Below are positions 22,941-33,918 of a stretch of 64,000 nucleotides of DNA, one piece after another; positions within the stretch are counted from its first letter, which is position 1, and each line of letters begins with the position of its first letter. Location: positions 311,816-375,815 of the forward strand of contig SZWC01000087.1 of the NCBI GenBank assembly GCA_023375785.1, written 5' to 3'. The position numbers and the translations under genes are program-made. The notes beneath the pieces are model-generated. The model was not told where the DNA came from, did no database searches, and worked only from the letters and a program-made list of their open reading frames with translations. The stretch comes from Penium margaritaceum (taxonomy: Eukaryota; Streptophyta; Zygnematophyceae; Desmidiales; Peniaceae).

Positions 22941-23821
22941 CGTAACAAACCAGGCAATATATATGCCACTTTGTTACGAGGCCTAGACCAGCGCCATAAA
23001 TCCAAAAGGGCTGCCGCATCTTTTTATCCAGAAAATCGGGGTCTGGACGGCGAGGAGAATTCCTCGCCGACCAGCCCTGCAAATCGAAAGCTTCAAAGAA
23101 GCTTCCGATTCGCAAGAGGGCGACCGGATAGTGCCGCGCACTATCCGGCCGCGGCGAATGCAAGCCCATCGCGAATATTCGCGATGGGCTGCGCAGGTCC
23201 TGCGCAGTCGCATTGGGCATGACCCAATGCGACATCGCAAGGACCCCCACCCCATTGAGGGGCCCCTCACGAGGTCCCTCGCCATGGCGAGGGGGCTCGC
23301 GAGGGGTCACCGGCGGGCGTTCCGATAAGACCACCCCGCCGAGTGCCACCTCCACTCGGTGGCGTGGCAAACACGTTTTTATAAACGTGTTGGCCACACC
23401 ATCGGACGAGGGGCGTCGAATGGTGGCAAAATACCCTCGCACACACGAGGATATTTTGCCACCACCTCCCCATCCCTAATCAAGCCGGAAACTTAGGGTT
23501 CCCACGTGGACAACATAATATTTTTTAATGGGTTGACTCGACAAGAGAAATGTATCTAGTCGAACCGCGTCAATCCGCCGACAAAATGGACACATAAAAT
23601 AATATCCTCCATCCTCCCTCTTGGGTTGCCCTATGACGAGAATGGACTCCGCGCCCTGACCTTGGTCGGGGCATACTTGTGAGAGGAGTCATTCGTGAGA
23701 GACTTCACTTCACGGCGAAGTTAATCTCCATGACCAACCTACGCGATTGCCATGAGCAATCGGGTCCCGAGGGCTCAATCACCCACAGAGGCTCGCACCC
23801 CGTTTCACCCGCCGTGTTACA
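22941..23821 (+). repeat. Gypsy A 5' LTR
   Basis: An 881-bp LTR ending GTTACA and followed at once by the primer-binding site. A hand comparison with the 3' LTR gave about 44 differences including one single-base indel, mostly transitions. The first half is a row of palindromes (23,043-23,463). The second half is plainer and carries TATA-like ATAAAATAATA near 23,596, a plausible core promoter. Confidence 0.93.
23043..23463 (+). repeat. Row of about twelve inverted repeats inside the 5' LTR
   Basis: Consecutive foldbacks with almost no spacer: 23,043-23,074; 23,082-23,110; 23,124-23,148 (11-bp perfect stem); 23,163-23,190 (28-bp perfect palindrome); 23,189-23,207; 23,207-23,233 (11-bp perfect stem); 23,256-23,269 (14-bp palindrome); 23,276-23,293 (18-bp palindrome); 23,296-23,303; 23,339-23,359; 23,364-23,397 (5+9 bp stem); 23,422-23,463 (12+5 bp stem). 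Each was checked base by base. Confidence 0.92.
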
Positions 23822-23836
23822 TTGGTATCCATGAGC
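23822..23836 (+). promoter_or_regulatory. Gypsy A primer-binding site
   Basis: TTGGTATCCATGAGC directly follows the 5' LTR. It resembles the plant initiator-Met site TGGTATCAGAGC but carries extra bases in the middle, so it is an imperfect match. Confidence 0.7.
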
Positions 23837-24612
23837 TAGGCGTCACCCTTGGTGACTTAGTCGTTGGACGACCTGGAACCTGCTGAGTTGCCGCTAGGAA
23901 GCTGCAGCCACCACTCCACTCCTCCTCACCCAAGTCCGGCGGAGCAGATTAATTGGTCGACAGCTCCACCTTCCTAAGAACAGCGCAGAAGCAGCAGACT
24001 AAGCCGTTTTCGGCGTCAAGGTCCGCAGCCGAGTTTGCTTCCGCCCGCCTTGCTGTCGCATTCCAGAACCGCCGCAACAGGCCAGTTTCTTCAGAAACAT
24101 ACCCATACTTTGAAGAGGCGCTGCAGGCAGCAGACTTCTTCAAATGCTGCTTGCAGCATACCGTTGGAAATCTCAAGAGACGAACTTTCCAGAAAGCCAT
24201 CAAAAGCTGATTTTTGACATCTGTGCCGCCTGCTACGGCCCAGGGACCAGAACCTCGAAAAACAGGTTGTTTCTTCCCGTTTCTGTCAACAAAAAAATAT
24301 TTTTTCGTCCAAATTGCAGGGAAACGCTGCCAAAATTTTCCCAGAATTTTTGGCCATCATTTCGGGCATTCCTCTTGCTTTGAATCTCATTTGATAAGTG
24401 GAAGGTGGAAAAGAGGGGTATTTTGGCACTTTCTCTTTGTAAAGGGCGTGGAAATAGTGGGAAACCATTTTATCCCGTCTACCACAGCCAAGAGTGCTTG
24501 AAATACTTGGGAGATATTGCTGGTGCATCTACATTTTACCTACCACCACACTCTCACTTAACTCTTTCCCTCCCCCCCTTCCCTTTCCTCCCTTCACCCC
24601 TCCTCACCAGTC

Positions 24613-25644
24613 ATGGTGGGAGGTGGTCTCCCCATGTCCGTGGCAGGAGGAGGCCCTCCAAAAATACCAGCAAAGGAGAGTGGCCTAAGCTCATCCGGGA
24701 ATCGTGCTCCGCGTACGATGTCGCCGACAAAGAGCACTTGTGGGACGGGCACCGGTCACGCCGCATCCGCCGCTTTCGCGAAGATGCCGTCCAGTGGGAG
24801 CCCTGCAGTTGAGGACATCGTGAAGGGACATGAGGAAGCCAAGGAGGCAACGTCAACTCCACGCATTGGCGATAAGGCCGGGGGCCTTGCCAATGCTACC
24901 GACGTAGCAGACGTGGTGGACGCAGAACCCGCTGTCGCTGAGGACGAAGACAATGACGTTGGAGTAGAGGACGATCGGCTCTCCTTGGAGGCCCAAGATG
25001 AAGAGGACGATGATCCTCTGAAGGGTATTGATGCTGCCACCTTGGCGGCGATCAACCACTTTGTGGACCTCGAAATCCGTGACTTTCGCACGGTGGAAGC
25101 TGTTAGGGCTTCGGCCCTAGCAAAGGGGAATGGTGGCCCTGAGCTACCTACTGGTCATACATCTCGTGGCGTTGACCGGGATGGCATACCAGTAGGTGGT
25201 GACGGGAGGAACACACTGCCTACCTTGGCACGTGCGCCAATCCCACAACCCCAGGATGGTCCCTTGGCTTGCCTTGAGCAAGGAACACCTGGAAGAGCAC
25301 AGACATGTGCTACAGCCGCCAACAGGACCATTGTGTCTAAGGCAGGCCAGGGATCGCAAAAGGATCCAGCGAACATCGCTGATGCAGTGAACCTTTTGCA
25401 AGACGCCAAGGCATACGAGTATTTTCTCGACGCTCTTGAGCGTAACCAGCTCACCAAGAGCGTACTTGCCCTCAAGCAGCATGTTCATCATGATGCATTC
25501 AGCAGTATGTTGAACATCATGGGTACGTTGGTGGCTGTTGGCATGGCCGACAAGCCTGTTCCCGCCCACCCATCCCAGGGTCGCAAAGCTAAGCATCTAT
25601 CACATGGAGTATTGGTTAATCACCTAGAATTCATGCACTTGTGA
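24613..25644 (+). CDS. Extra open frame upstream of gag in gypsy A
   Basis: A 343-codon open frame lies between the leader and gag. The N-terminal 75 residues are Gly, Ser and Pro rich. A strongly acidic middle (about residues 95-140, for example EDEDNDVGVEDD and DEEDDD) precedes an amphipathic stretch around DAATLAAINHFVDLEIRDF. The C-terminal 100 residues are helical-looking (for example DAKAYEYFLDALERNQLTKS). I recognise no domain. About 225 bp of AT-richer DNA separates it from the gag block starting near 25,870. It may be an additional N-terminal portion of gag or a separate accessory protein; the sequence does not decide. Confidence 0.55.
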   Translation: MVGGGLPMSVAGGGPPKIPAKESGLSSSGNRAPRTMSPTKSTCGTGTGHAASAAFAKMPSSGSPAVEDIVKGHEEAKEATSTPRIGDKAGGLANATDVADVVDAEPAVAEDEDNDVGVEDDRLSLEAQDEEDDDPLKGIDAATLAAINHFVDLEIRDFRTVEAVRASALAKGNGGPELPTGHTSRGVDRDGIPVGGDGRNTLPTLARAPIPQPQDGPLACLEQGTPGRAQTCATAANRTIVSKAGQGSQKDPANIADAVNLLQDAKAYEYFLDALERNQLTKSVLALKQHVHHDAFSSMLNIMGTLVAVGMADKPVPAHPSQGRKAKHLSHGVLVNHLEFMHL

Positions 25645-28600
25645 ATTAGTGTATCAAAAAGTGTATTCCTCCATGCAAACATTTTTCACAAAACATGCAC
25701 ATGAATGTATGTCAGCAAAGCCCAGATGTATATTCCTTGGATAGAAAGAAACTTTTATTGGACTCTATGTGATATTTAGTAGTTTCTGTGAAGTTTCCAT
25801 GTTCACTAGTTTGTTCACTTTCTAATACACTAGTTGATACACAGTTTCACGGGTGAGGTGATTGGTCATATATGCTTCACCAGGCTGAGAAAGCGATAAG
25901 CGAGAAACACCCTGATGATGATGATGCAGCATTGGGCGCAGAGATCTCAAAGGCTGTAAAGCGCTTGAGTGATTATCCAAAGTTTGGCCTATCCAAGAAT
26001 ATGGACTTGGCCACTTGGAAGCCACACATGGAGCTTTTTCTTGAGCTCCATAACATCAAGCAACGAGCTTGGGGCGCCGTCGGGCTAGCTTGCCTTGACA
26101 GCGCAGCGCTCTCAACGGTAAAGAACCGACTAAAAGTGTTATACGTGGAAACACCTTAGTCGGTTCCCAAACCTCACTGGGAAGATCTGTGCAAGATCCT
26201 CAAGGACTTATACGGTAGAGAGTCTGTCTCCCAGCAAGCGTCTAGGCGTTTGTCAAGGATCCACCAGGGTGACCGCAAGCTTGCGGAATACCTACACGAT
26301 TGGGACAACACCTTGGAAAAAATCACCGATGAGGACCGCCATCCCATGTGTCAAATCGTGGCATGGCTTACCAACGGCCTTTCTAACGAGTCCCTTGCTC
26401 GTGCTTGTACGCTGGATCCCCAAGGCAAGCCTTGGACCAGTTATGCTGAGCTTCGTGACTTCATCCTCGTGAAGTACAACTCCATGCGGGCCGAGTATGG
26501 AGTGAACACACGCCGCGGCCAGCATCACCAGCATGGCAACAACAAGCGTCAGCACTCTCCCCAACGTGGTGAGCGCAAGCTCCCTCGGCACGGGTTGGGT
26601 AGTCAGAAACCCTCCAAGCCGCATGAAAGCCACAAGGAGCGTGCAGATGGCAAAACCAAGACAGGCACCCTCTCTTGCTACTACTGTGGAAAGACTAGGC
26701 ACTATGCGTCTGAATGTCGCATGCGCCAGAAGGATCGTGCTGGTGGAAACACCAATGAACAGGGTGAAGACAAGCAGGATAAGGGACAAGGAAACCGCCA
26801 GAATGCCAAGGGCGTGAATGGTGGTCGCGGACCAGCAGGCCGTGGGAAGGGTTTTTGAATCCCCTGGTGGCCGGTAGTGGACAACCACTAGGGGCTGTGG
26901 CTGAGAGATCCTTGGATGTTGAACGTGCTTTCATGTTCCAAGATGATGATGTGAAACAGTTGGAACGCATCACTAGGGCTTTGTTTTCTACTGTTTTCTG
27001 CTCTCCCATGAGCAATGACTCTGTGTATCTCTCTCGCCATTGTCCACTCTTGCATCTCATCGATGATGAATGCTTGCAAAATCGTACTTGCTTGATTGTT
27101 TCCACACGACAGAAAGCAAACAAAGTACTTGAGTTGGTAAACGTAGCCCACAAGATGAACTCACTCACGCAAGTGACTGTTGCAGTTCCCATCTTTGCGG
27201 GTCTCAAGAAAGAGCTCTTGAATGGATGGCAACTCTTGTGTGATGTAAACAAAGAACACCACATGTGGGAGCAAGTGGGTGACTCTGTTGAGCTACGTCG
27301 TAGCACAGAACACTTCCGAGTATACCACTTGCAGGCCAAGCCTCCAAAGAGCTTGTTCACACGCTCCTCACAGGCAAAGATGACAATGCAATTCGCAAGT
27401 CATCTGGCTGGGGCACGCGTGCAAGTCCTAGTTGACACAGGTGCTGATGAAGAGTTCATTAGTGCTTCTCGTGTGCGACCGCTAGGATTGACATGCACGC
27501 CTTGTGAGGGAAAATTCACCGTCGGTGACGACGGTGAGGTCGATGTACTCGGCACATGTCGGGCAAGGCTCAAGCTAGGAGCTCTCACAACAATCGTCAA
27601 CTTTACTGTCATTGACTTGACAGATCATTTTGACGTTGTTTTGGGTGATCCTTGGCTTAATGAGCATAAGGCCAATATGAGTTGGGTCACAAAGACTCTC
27701 ACTGTACAAAAAGGCAAGCGTGCTATCATGCTTTTGCCTATGGAACGCTCAAAGCCCTCTCACAAGTGTGAACAATCCGTCCTTACGGCGGTTCAAGTGA
27801 AGTGATACTTGTGAAAAGGGCACAACGTGTTCCTAGCGCAACTTCGTAAGGTCGATGATGACGACCCACCGTCAAGCTCGAGTGATGTCAGTTCTCTCCT
27901 TCAAGATTTTTCTGACATTTTTGGCCCACTCCCGGATGGCCTACCGCCAGAATGGAACGTTGGTCATACAATCCCTCTTGAGCCTGGAGCAAGGCCATCG
28001 TTTCGGCCCATGTATCGTCTCAGTCCTGCTGAGCGTGAAGAAGCCGAACGACAGATCAAGGAATACTTGGCCAAGGGATGGATTGAACCCAGCAGCTCTC
28101 CATTCGGAGCTCTTATCCTCTTTGTCAACAAGAAGGATGGAGGTTTGCACATGTGTGTTGACTACCGTGCGTTAAACAGCTTGACGGCTAAAAACCGTTA
28201 TCCCTTGCCAAGGATCGAGGATCTTTTTGACCAACTTCAAGGTGCAAAGGTCTTCTCTTCTCTTGATCTGGCTGAAGGATATCACCAAATTCGGATCACT
28301 GAAGAAGATGTTCCCAAAACTGCGTTTCGTACACATCTGGGACATTATCAGTTCCGAGTGTTGAGCTTTGGTCTTACCAATGCCCCAGCGACGTTTCAAG
28401 CCACAATGAATCACATTTTTTGTGACTAGTTGGGCAAAACCATCTTGGTGTACCTTGATGATATCCTGGTGTTCTCAAAGAATCATGAGGAGCATGTACA
28501 ACATCTGCGTACCGTGCTCGAGATCCTCCGCAAGGAGAAGTTCTTTGCCAAGATGGAAAAGTGTGCTTTTGCACAACCCGAGCTGCAGTACTTGGGCTTC

Positions 28601-31152
28601 ATCGTTGATAGTGAAGGAATCCGAGTGGATCCTCGCAAAGTGCAAGCTGTTGTGGACTGGCCTCAGCCATCCAATGTGGGCGAAATACGAGCCTTCTTAT
28701 GCTTGGCGAATTACTTCCGTCGCTTCATGCAAGGCTACTCTAGCCTTGTCGCCCCACTCACAGCTCTCACACGTAAAGACGTGAAATGGTCATTGTCTGA
28801 TAAGTGTGAGCATGCATTTGTGTGTGTCAAGGAAATTCTGACATCTGCACCTGTGCTTGCACTCCCGAATCCCGAAAAACCATACGAGGTGCTCTATGAT
28901 GCATCTATCGTCGTGATAGGGGCTGTCCTTATGCAAGAAGGACGACCGTTCGCATATGAGAGTCGCAAACTCTCAGGCGCTGAGACTCGCTACACCACAG
29001 GTGACCAAGAGTTGCTTGCGGTAGTTCATGCCTTGAAGGTTTGGCGTTGTTACCTTGAAGGTGCCAAGGGTGGATTCACAGTGGTTACAGACCACAATCC
29101 CCTAGTATTCTTTCAGTCACAACCCAACCTTTCTCCGCGACAAGCTCGTTGGAGCGAGTACTTGAGCAGATTCCACTTCCAGTGGGAATACCGACCCGGT
29201 CGTACGAATGTGGCAAACCCGTTGAGTCGCACTCCGGTCAACGCGGTTCTCACCACACTGCAAGCGCGATCCCTTCGCACAAAAGACGTACGGGAGCAGG
29301 ATGTGTCCAAGCCTGATAACCCCCTACTCCAACCACCAAAACCGACGGCGCATTTCACGCCATTCTTGCAACGTATCCGTATGGGATACTTTGATGACCC
29401 ATGGTTTGACCAGGGTAACATTGACCGATACGGCTTGGTGGAAGCCTTTTGTCTCTACTAGAAGGGCAACTTGGTGGTTGTGCCCAACTCCGGAAAGCTA
29501 CGGGATGAGATCCTTTTTGAGTTCCATAGCCCAGCAGCAGCTGTCCACCTTGGTGCAGCAAAAACCGGAAAGGCTCTCTCAGAGCATTATTGGTGGCCCG
29601 GATGGTCGTGCGACATACGCAAATACATCCAAGCCTGCGACTTGTGCATCCGCAACAAGTCGAGCAACAAGGCACCAGCAGGATTGCTGAAGCCCCTCCC
29701 AGTGCCTAACTCCTCATGGGAAGAAGTGAGCATGGATTTCATCACTGGCTTACCCGAGACACCTCGTGGCCATGACGCTATCCTTGTGGTGGTCGAATCT
29801 TTGACCAAGATGGTGCATTTCATGCCCACAACCACGCATGTCACTGCCGAGGAAACAGCACGCATCTCTTGGGACACTGTTGTTTGACAGCATGGGTTGC
29901 CGTTACGCATCATCTCTGATCGAGACGTGCGGTTTTCAAGTAAATTCTGGCAAGCCCTTGGTGAGATCTTTGGCACCCGCCAAAAGATGTCCACTGCTTT
30001 TCATCCAAAAACGGATGGACCGACTGAACGGATGAACCGAACTCTGGAGCAGATGCTCCGGATGTACATGGATCCTTCGATGGATGATTGGGATGAGTTT
30101 CTCAGTCCTGCAGAGTTTTCCTACAACAACTCTGTTCATGAATCCACGAAGCTGACACCGTTCTTTTTTAACTACGCCCGGCATCCGATGGTACCCGTCT
30201 CCTTGGTGAGGCGCGGGGGCGGTGGGAATCAGGTACCTTCCGCCCAGGCCTTTGCCGATCGCATGGACACTCTTCGTCACGAAGCACGTGAATACCTCCA
30301 TGCATCGAAGCAGTGCCAAAAGGCCTATACCGATGCTGGTTGCCGTGAAATCACATTTTCTGTCGGGGACCAGGTGCTTTTGAGCACAAAGAACATGCGT
30401 CTCAAGACGCCCGGAGCAAGGAAGATCCTCCCTAAGTGGGTTGGACCATTCAAGGTCACTCACAGGATTTGTGAGGTTGCTTACCGCCTTGCTCTTCCAA
30501 AGGTTATGAAGATACATGACGTGTTTCACGTCAGTCTTCTCGCACCTTATGCAGCATCAGGAACGGTTCAGCCACCGCCTGTAATGCTCGCAAGTGACGG
30601 TCAGTATGAGGTACATGGGCTCCTCCAACACCGCGAATGTACACGCGGTAAACGTGTTGTGAAGGAATACCTCGTGAGCTGGGCCGGTTGTGGACCTGAA
30701 CACAATAGTTGGGAGCCTGAGAGTCATGTCCCGGCCGCTATGATCAAGGACTATTGGCAAGACCAGGCTGCTCGCTTTCGCACTCGTGCCCCCGGGGGTA
30801 CCACCCTGGCACAAGCCCCACGCAGGGAACCTTCACCTGTCAGAGTACAGACAAGAGCACAACGGCAGCGATCTCGGACGCATGGGGACGCCCAGGCTGA
30901 TGGTCGCGAGGACGCTCCTCGCAAGAGGGGGAGGAAGCGTTAGCCGTGAAAACTTTTTATGTGAACTTGGCTGATCTATGTACGATCTTGTGCTCGTGAA
31001 GGATATCAATCTCAATCTTTTGAGTTTTCTCTCCATGTGCAATGGTGTATGATTCAATGGATGCACCTATGAATGTTTTGTTGAACAACAAAGCACGTCT
31101 CCTTCCACCAACAACCATTCTAGACCCCCTTGAACCGAGGACGGTTCACACT

Positions 31153-31165
31153 AGAGGGGGAGGAA
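31153..31165 (+). promoter_or_regulatory. Gypsy A polypurine tract
   Basis: Purine run AGAGGGGGAGGAA immediately before the 3' LTR, the expected plus-strand primer position. Confidence 0.8.
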
Positions 31166-32047
31166 TGTAACAAACCTGGCAATATATATGCCACTTTGTT
31201 ACGTTGCCTAGACCGGCGCCTTAAATCCAAAAGGGTTGCCGCGTCTTTTTGTCCAGAAAATCGGGGTCTGGACGGCGAGGAGAATTCCTCGCCGACCAGC
31301 CCTGCGAACCGGAAGCTTCGAAGAAGCTTCCGGTTTGCAAGAGGGCGACCGGATAGTACCGCGCACTATCCGGCCGCGGCGAACGCAAGCCCATCGCGAA
31401 TATTCGCGATGGGATGCGTAGGTCCTGCGTAGTCGCATTGGGCATGACCCAATGCGACATCGCAAGGATCCCCACCCCATCGAGGGGCCCCTCACGAGGT
31501 CCCTCGCCATGGCGAGGGGGCTCGCGAGGGGTCACCGGCGGGCGTTCCGATAAGACCACCCCGCCGAGTGCCACCTCCACTCGGTGGCGTGGCAAACACG
31601 TTTTTATAAAACGTGTTGGCCACGCCATCGGACGAGGGGCACCGAATGGTGGAAAAATACCCTCGCACGCGCGAGGATATTTTGCCACCACCTCCCCATC
31701 CCTAATCACGCCGGAAACTTAGGGTTTCCACGTGGACAACATAATATTGTTTAACGGGTTGACTCGACGAGAGAAATGTATCTAGTCGAACCGCGTCAAC
31801 CCGCCGACAAAATGGACGGATAAAATAATATCCTCCATCCTCCCTCTTGGGTTGCCCTATGATGAGAATGGACTCCGCGCCCCGACCTTGGTCGGGGCAT
31901 ACTTGTGAGAGGAGTCATTCGTGAGAGACTTCACTTCACGGCAAAGTTAATCTCCACGACCAACCTACGCGATTGCCATGAGCAATCGGGTCCCAAGGGC
32001 TCAATCACCCACAGAGGCTCGCACCCCGTTTCACTCACCGTGTTACA
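31166..32047 (+). repeat. Gypsy A 3' LTR
   Basis: An 882-bp LTR running TGTAAC to GTTACA, followed by ACCAT. It carries the same palindrome row at 31,268-31,689, with several stems weakened by single substitutions and one (31,307-31,335) improved relative to the 5' copy. Confidence 0.93.
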
Positions 32048-33884
32048 ACCATAATGTGATTTCTGGTCGGTTCTTACACATGACCTCTCCCATATGGAAT
32101 CACAAAATAAGCACTAGTTGTGCGTCAGATCGATAAAACATTCGAATGGAAACCAAAAGCAACGCATCGACTCAACCATAAAGTGTGTAATTTGAGGCCT
32201 TAATACACGTACATACATTAAAAGTTACAAAAAGGAGACATGCCGAATAACAATAAGGTATAAAAAATTCCCAATCTCCTAAGCAAATGTTACAAATAAT
32301 AAATGTCAATTGTATGACATGACGGTGACATGAAGAGCCTTCATCGTCCTAATGGTGGTGGTGGTGGTGTTGGAGGTGATAATAGTCATGATGGGTGTTG
32401 TGGAGTAGGTGGTAGTGTTTATAGTAAGAGGGGTGGTAGTGGAAATGGCAAACCTAATAACAATAAATGTGGTAGAATTACAAGAAACGACAACTCTAGT
32501 GGTAGTTATGGCGTCGACAATGGTATAGCAATGATGATGAATGTTGTGGCAACTTGAACAAGGGTGTGTGCCACATTGGAAATAAATCTAGAGGTGGTGG
32601 TGATTTTGGTGAATGCCAAAACAAAGTGGAATCATTATGTCAAGAGCTATAATCATTATCATCATTCTAATTGTCCAAAATGTGGACATCAATAAATTCC
32701 GAAATTAGTGAAATTATATTTCTTTTGTAAGAAGTGCTCATATAAATACTTGAATTTTAACAATATTTTCGTTTATAGGTGCTAACATACTTTAAATTAC
32801 ACAAGGCTTTGATAAATACAAAAGGTCTATAAAGTACAACCAAGAAGGCAGTAATGTTATTATAAGCGTAACATTTTTTCCCTCTGCTAGTCATTAGACA
32901 AACTCAAAGAATAGATTAAGGTAACCTACAAATTTGTTTTTATGATGAAAGAAAGAAAGTTGATCCCAAGTGAAAGGTTTATAAGATATTGATGCACAAC
33001 AACACAATATGCTCTGAAAGGAGATAGATCCATAAAGCAACATATTATGAGATCAATAAGTATATAAAATTAAGCCTTTCGTTATCAACCCAATAGAATT
33101 GATCAATACATAACCAAAGCAATAAGAATATTTTCACCTTAATTTGTGTATTGTTGATTACTTGTTTAGGCCACCAAAAAAAGACCCAAACAAACAAACA
33201 ACCTTACTATGACAACCACTCAAAATTTCAAAGATCATTGGGGAGTTTCCACATCATTTAAATTAATAGCCTAATAAAACAATCGAAAAGGTGAGAAAAA
33301 TTATAGATTTGTTCAATGTACATGCGCTCTACCAAAAGCGAAACCCAAAACTCATGTAAATGATCTTCGTAAAGGAGAAGTGAAACAATTGTGAACTTTT
33401 ATTGATTTTTTCAAAACTTATGCACAACATTATAATTGCACATTGATGAATATCGTGTCATTCAATTTATAATTCAATTTTATAAATTTTACCACAACTT
33501 TGAAAGATATCACATCCATATTAAATGCTTGCATGAAAGGGGAAGTAAATGAATAAATTTTCCAACATCATAAAAAATGATATTCATGAAATCCATCTGA
33601 AGGAGACTAGTGTTTTAACTATAATTGTTATCACTTTAGATGTTTCTCAAATAGTTTTTCAAGTGCTTACTTCTTTCCGACATAAACAAACTCATGGATG
33701 TAAGGAGAAAACATTATGAATCAAATATTCTTATATTTTTTGGTATTCATCTCATGATTTAGAATTCTTCCTCACAAAGGAGGAAGCTCACAAAATGTGG
33801 AATAAACATGGTAAAATTGCATATTGAAGTCTGATATCTTTCGCAATTAACTTGAGAATCATTTACTTCAATGATGCAATGAGG
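32048..33884. other. AT-rich spacer without recognisable genes
   Basis: A GGT-rich low-complexity patch (about 32,350-32,420) gives a short Gly-rich frame, which I do not accept as a gene. The rest is AT-rich with dense stops. Confidence 0.6.
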
Positions 33885-33918
33885 AGCTCACTCGACGAGC
33901 GAGCTCCTCGAGTGAGCT
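33885..33918. repeat. Perfect 11-bp-stem inverted repeat
   Basis: AGCTCACTCGA at 33,885-33,895 pairs with TCGAGTGAGCT at 33,908-33,918 around a 12-base loop, followed by a further GCTCGAGGAG motif. It sits at the abrupt switch from AT-rich DNA to the GC-rich element that follows. Confidence 0.8.

Larger units (their letters stand above)
22941..32047 (+). mobile_element. Gypsy A: Ty3/gypsy chromovirus, full structure, broken coding
   Basis: A full-length LTR retrotransposon of 9.1 kb. The LTRs are 22,941-23,821 and 31,166-32,047, with a primer-binding-like TTGGTATCCATGAGC just inside and a polypurine tract at 31,153-31,165. The 5-bp target copies are ACCGT and ACCAT. Parts in order: an extra frame at 24.6-25.6 kb, gag about 25.9-26.8 kb with zinc knuckle CYYCGKTRHYASEC, protease about 27.4 kb (LVDTGADEEF), RT about 27.95-28.6 kb (VDYRALN and YLDD motifs), RNase H about 28.88-29.2 kb, integrase about 29.5-30.4 kb with an HHCC finger, and a chromodomain about 30.65-30.77 kb (EYLVSWAGCGPEHNSWEPE). 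That domain order defines the chromovirus branch. Coding is interrupted in roughly four or five places, so it is a fossil. LTR divergence of about 5% by hand count suggests insertion on a scale of a few million years if ordinary plant rates apply. Confidence 0.93.

Noticed and set aside
32330-32557. Gly-rich 75-codon frame
   Set aside because: Low-complexity GGT/GGA repeat in AT-rich DNA with no supporting feature.
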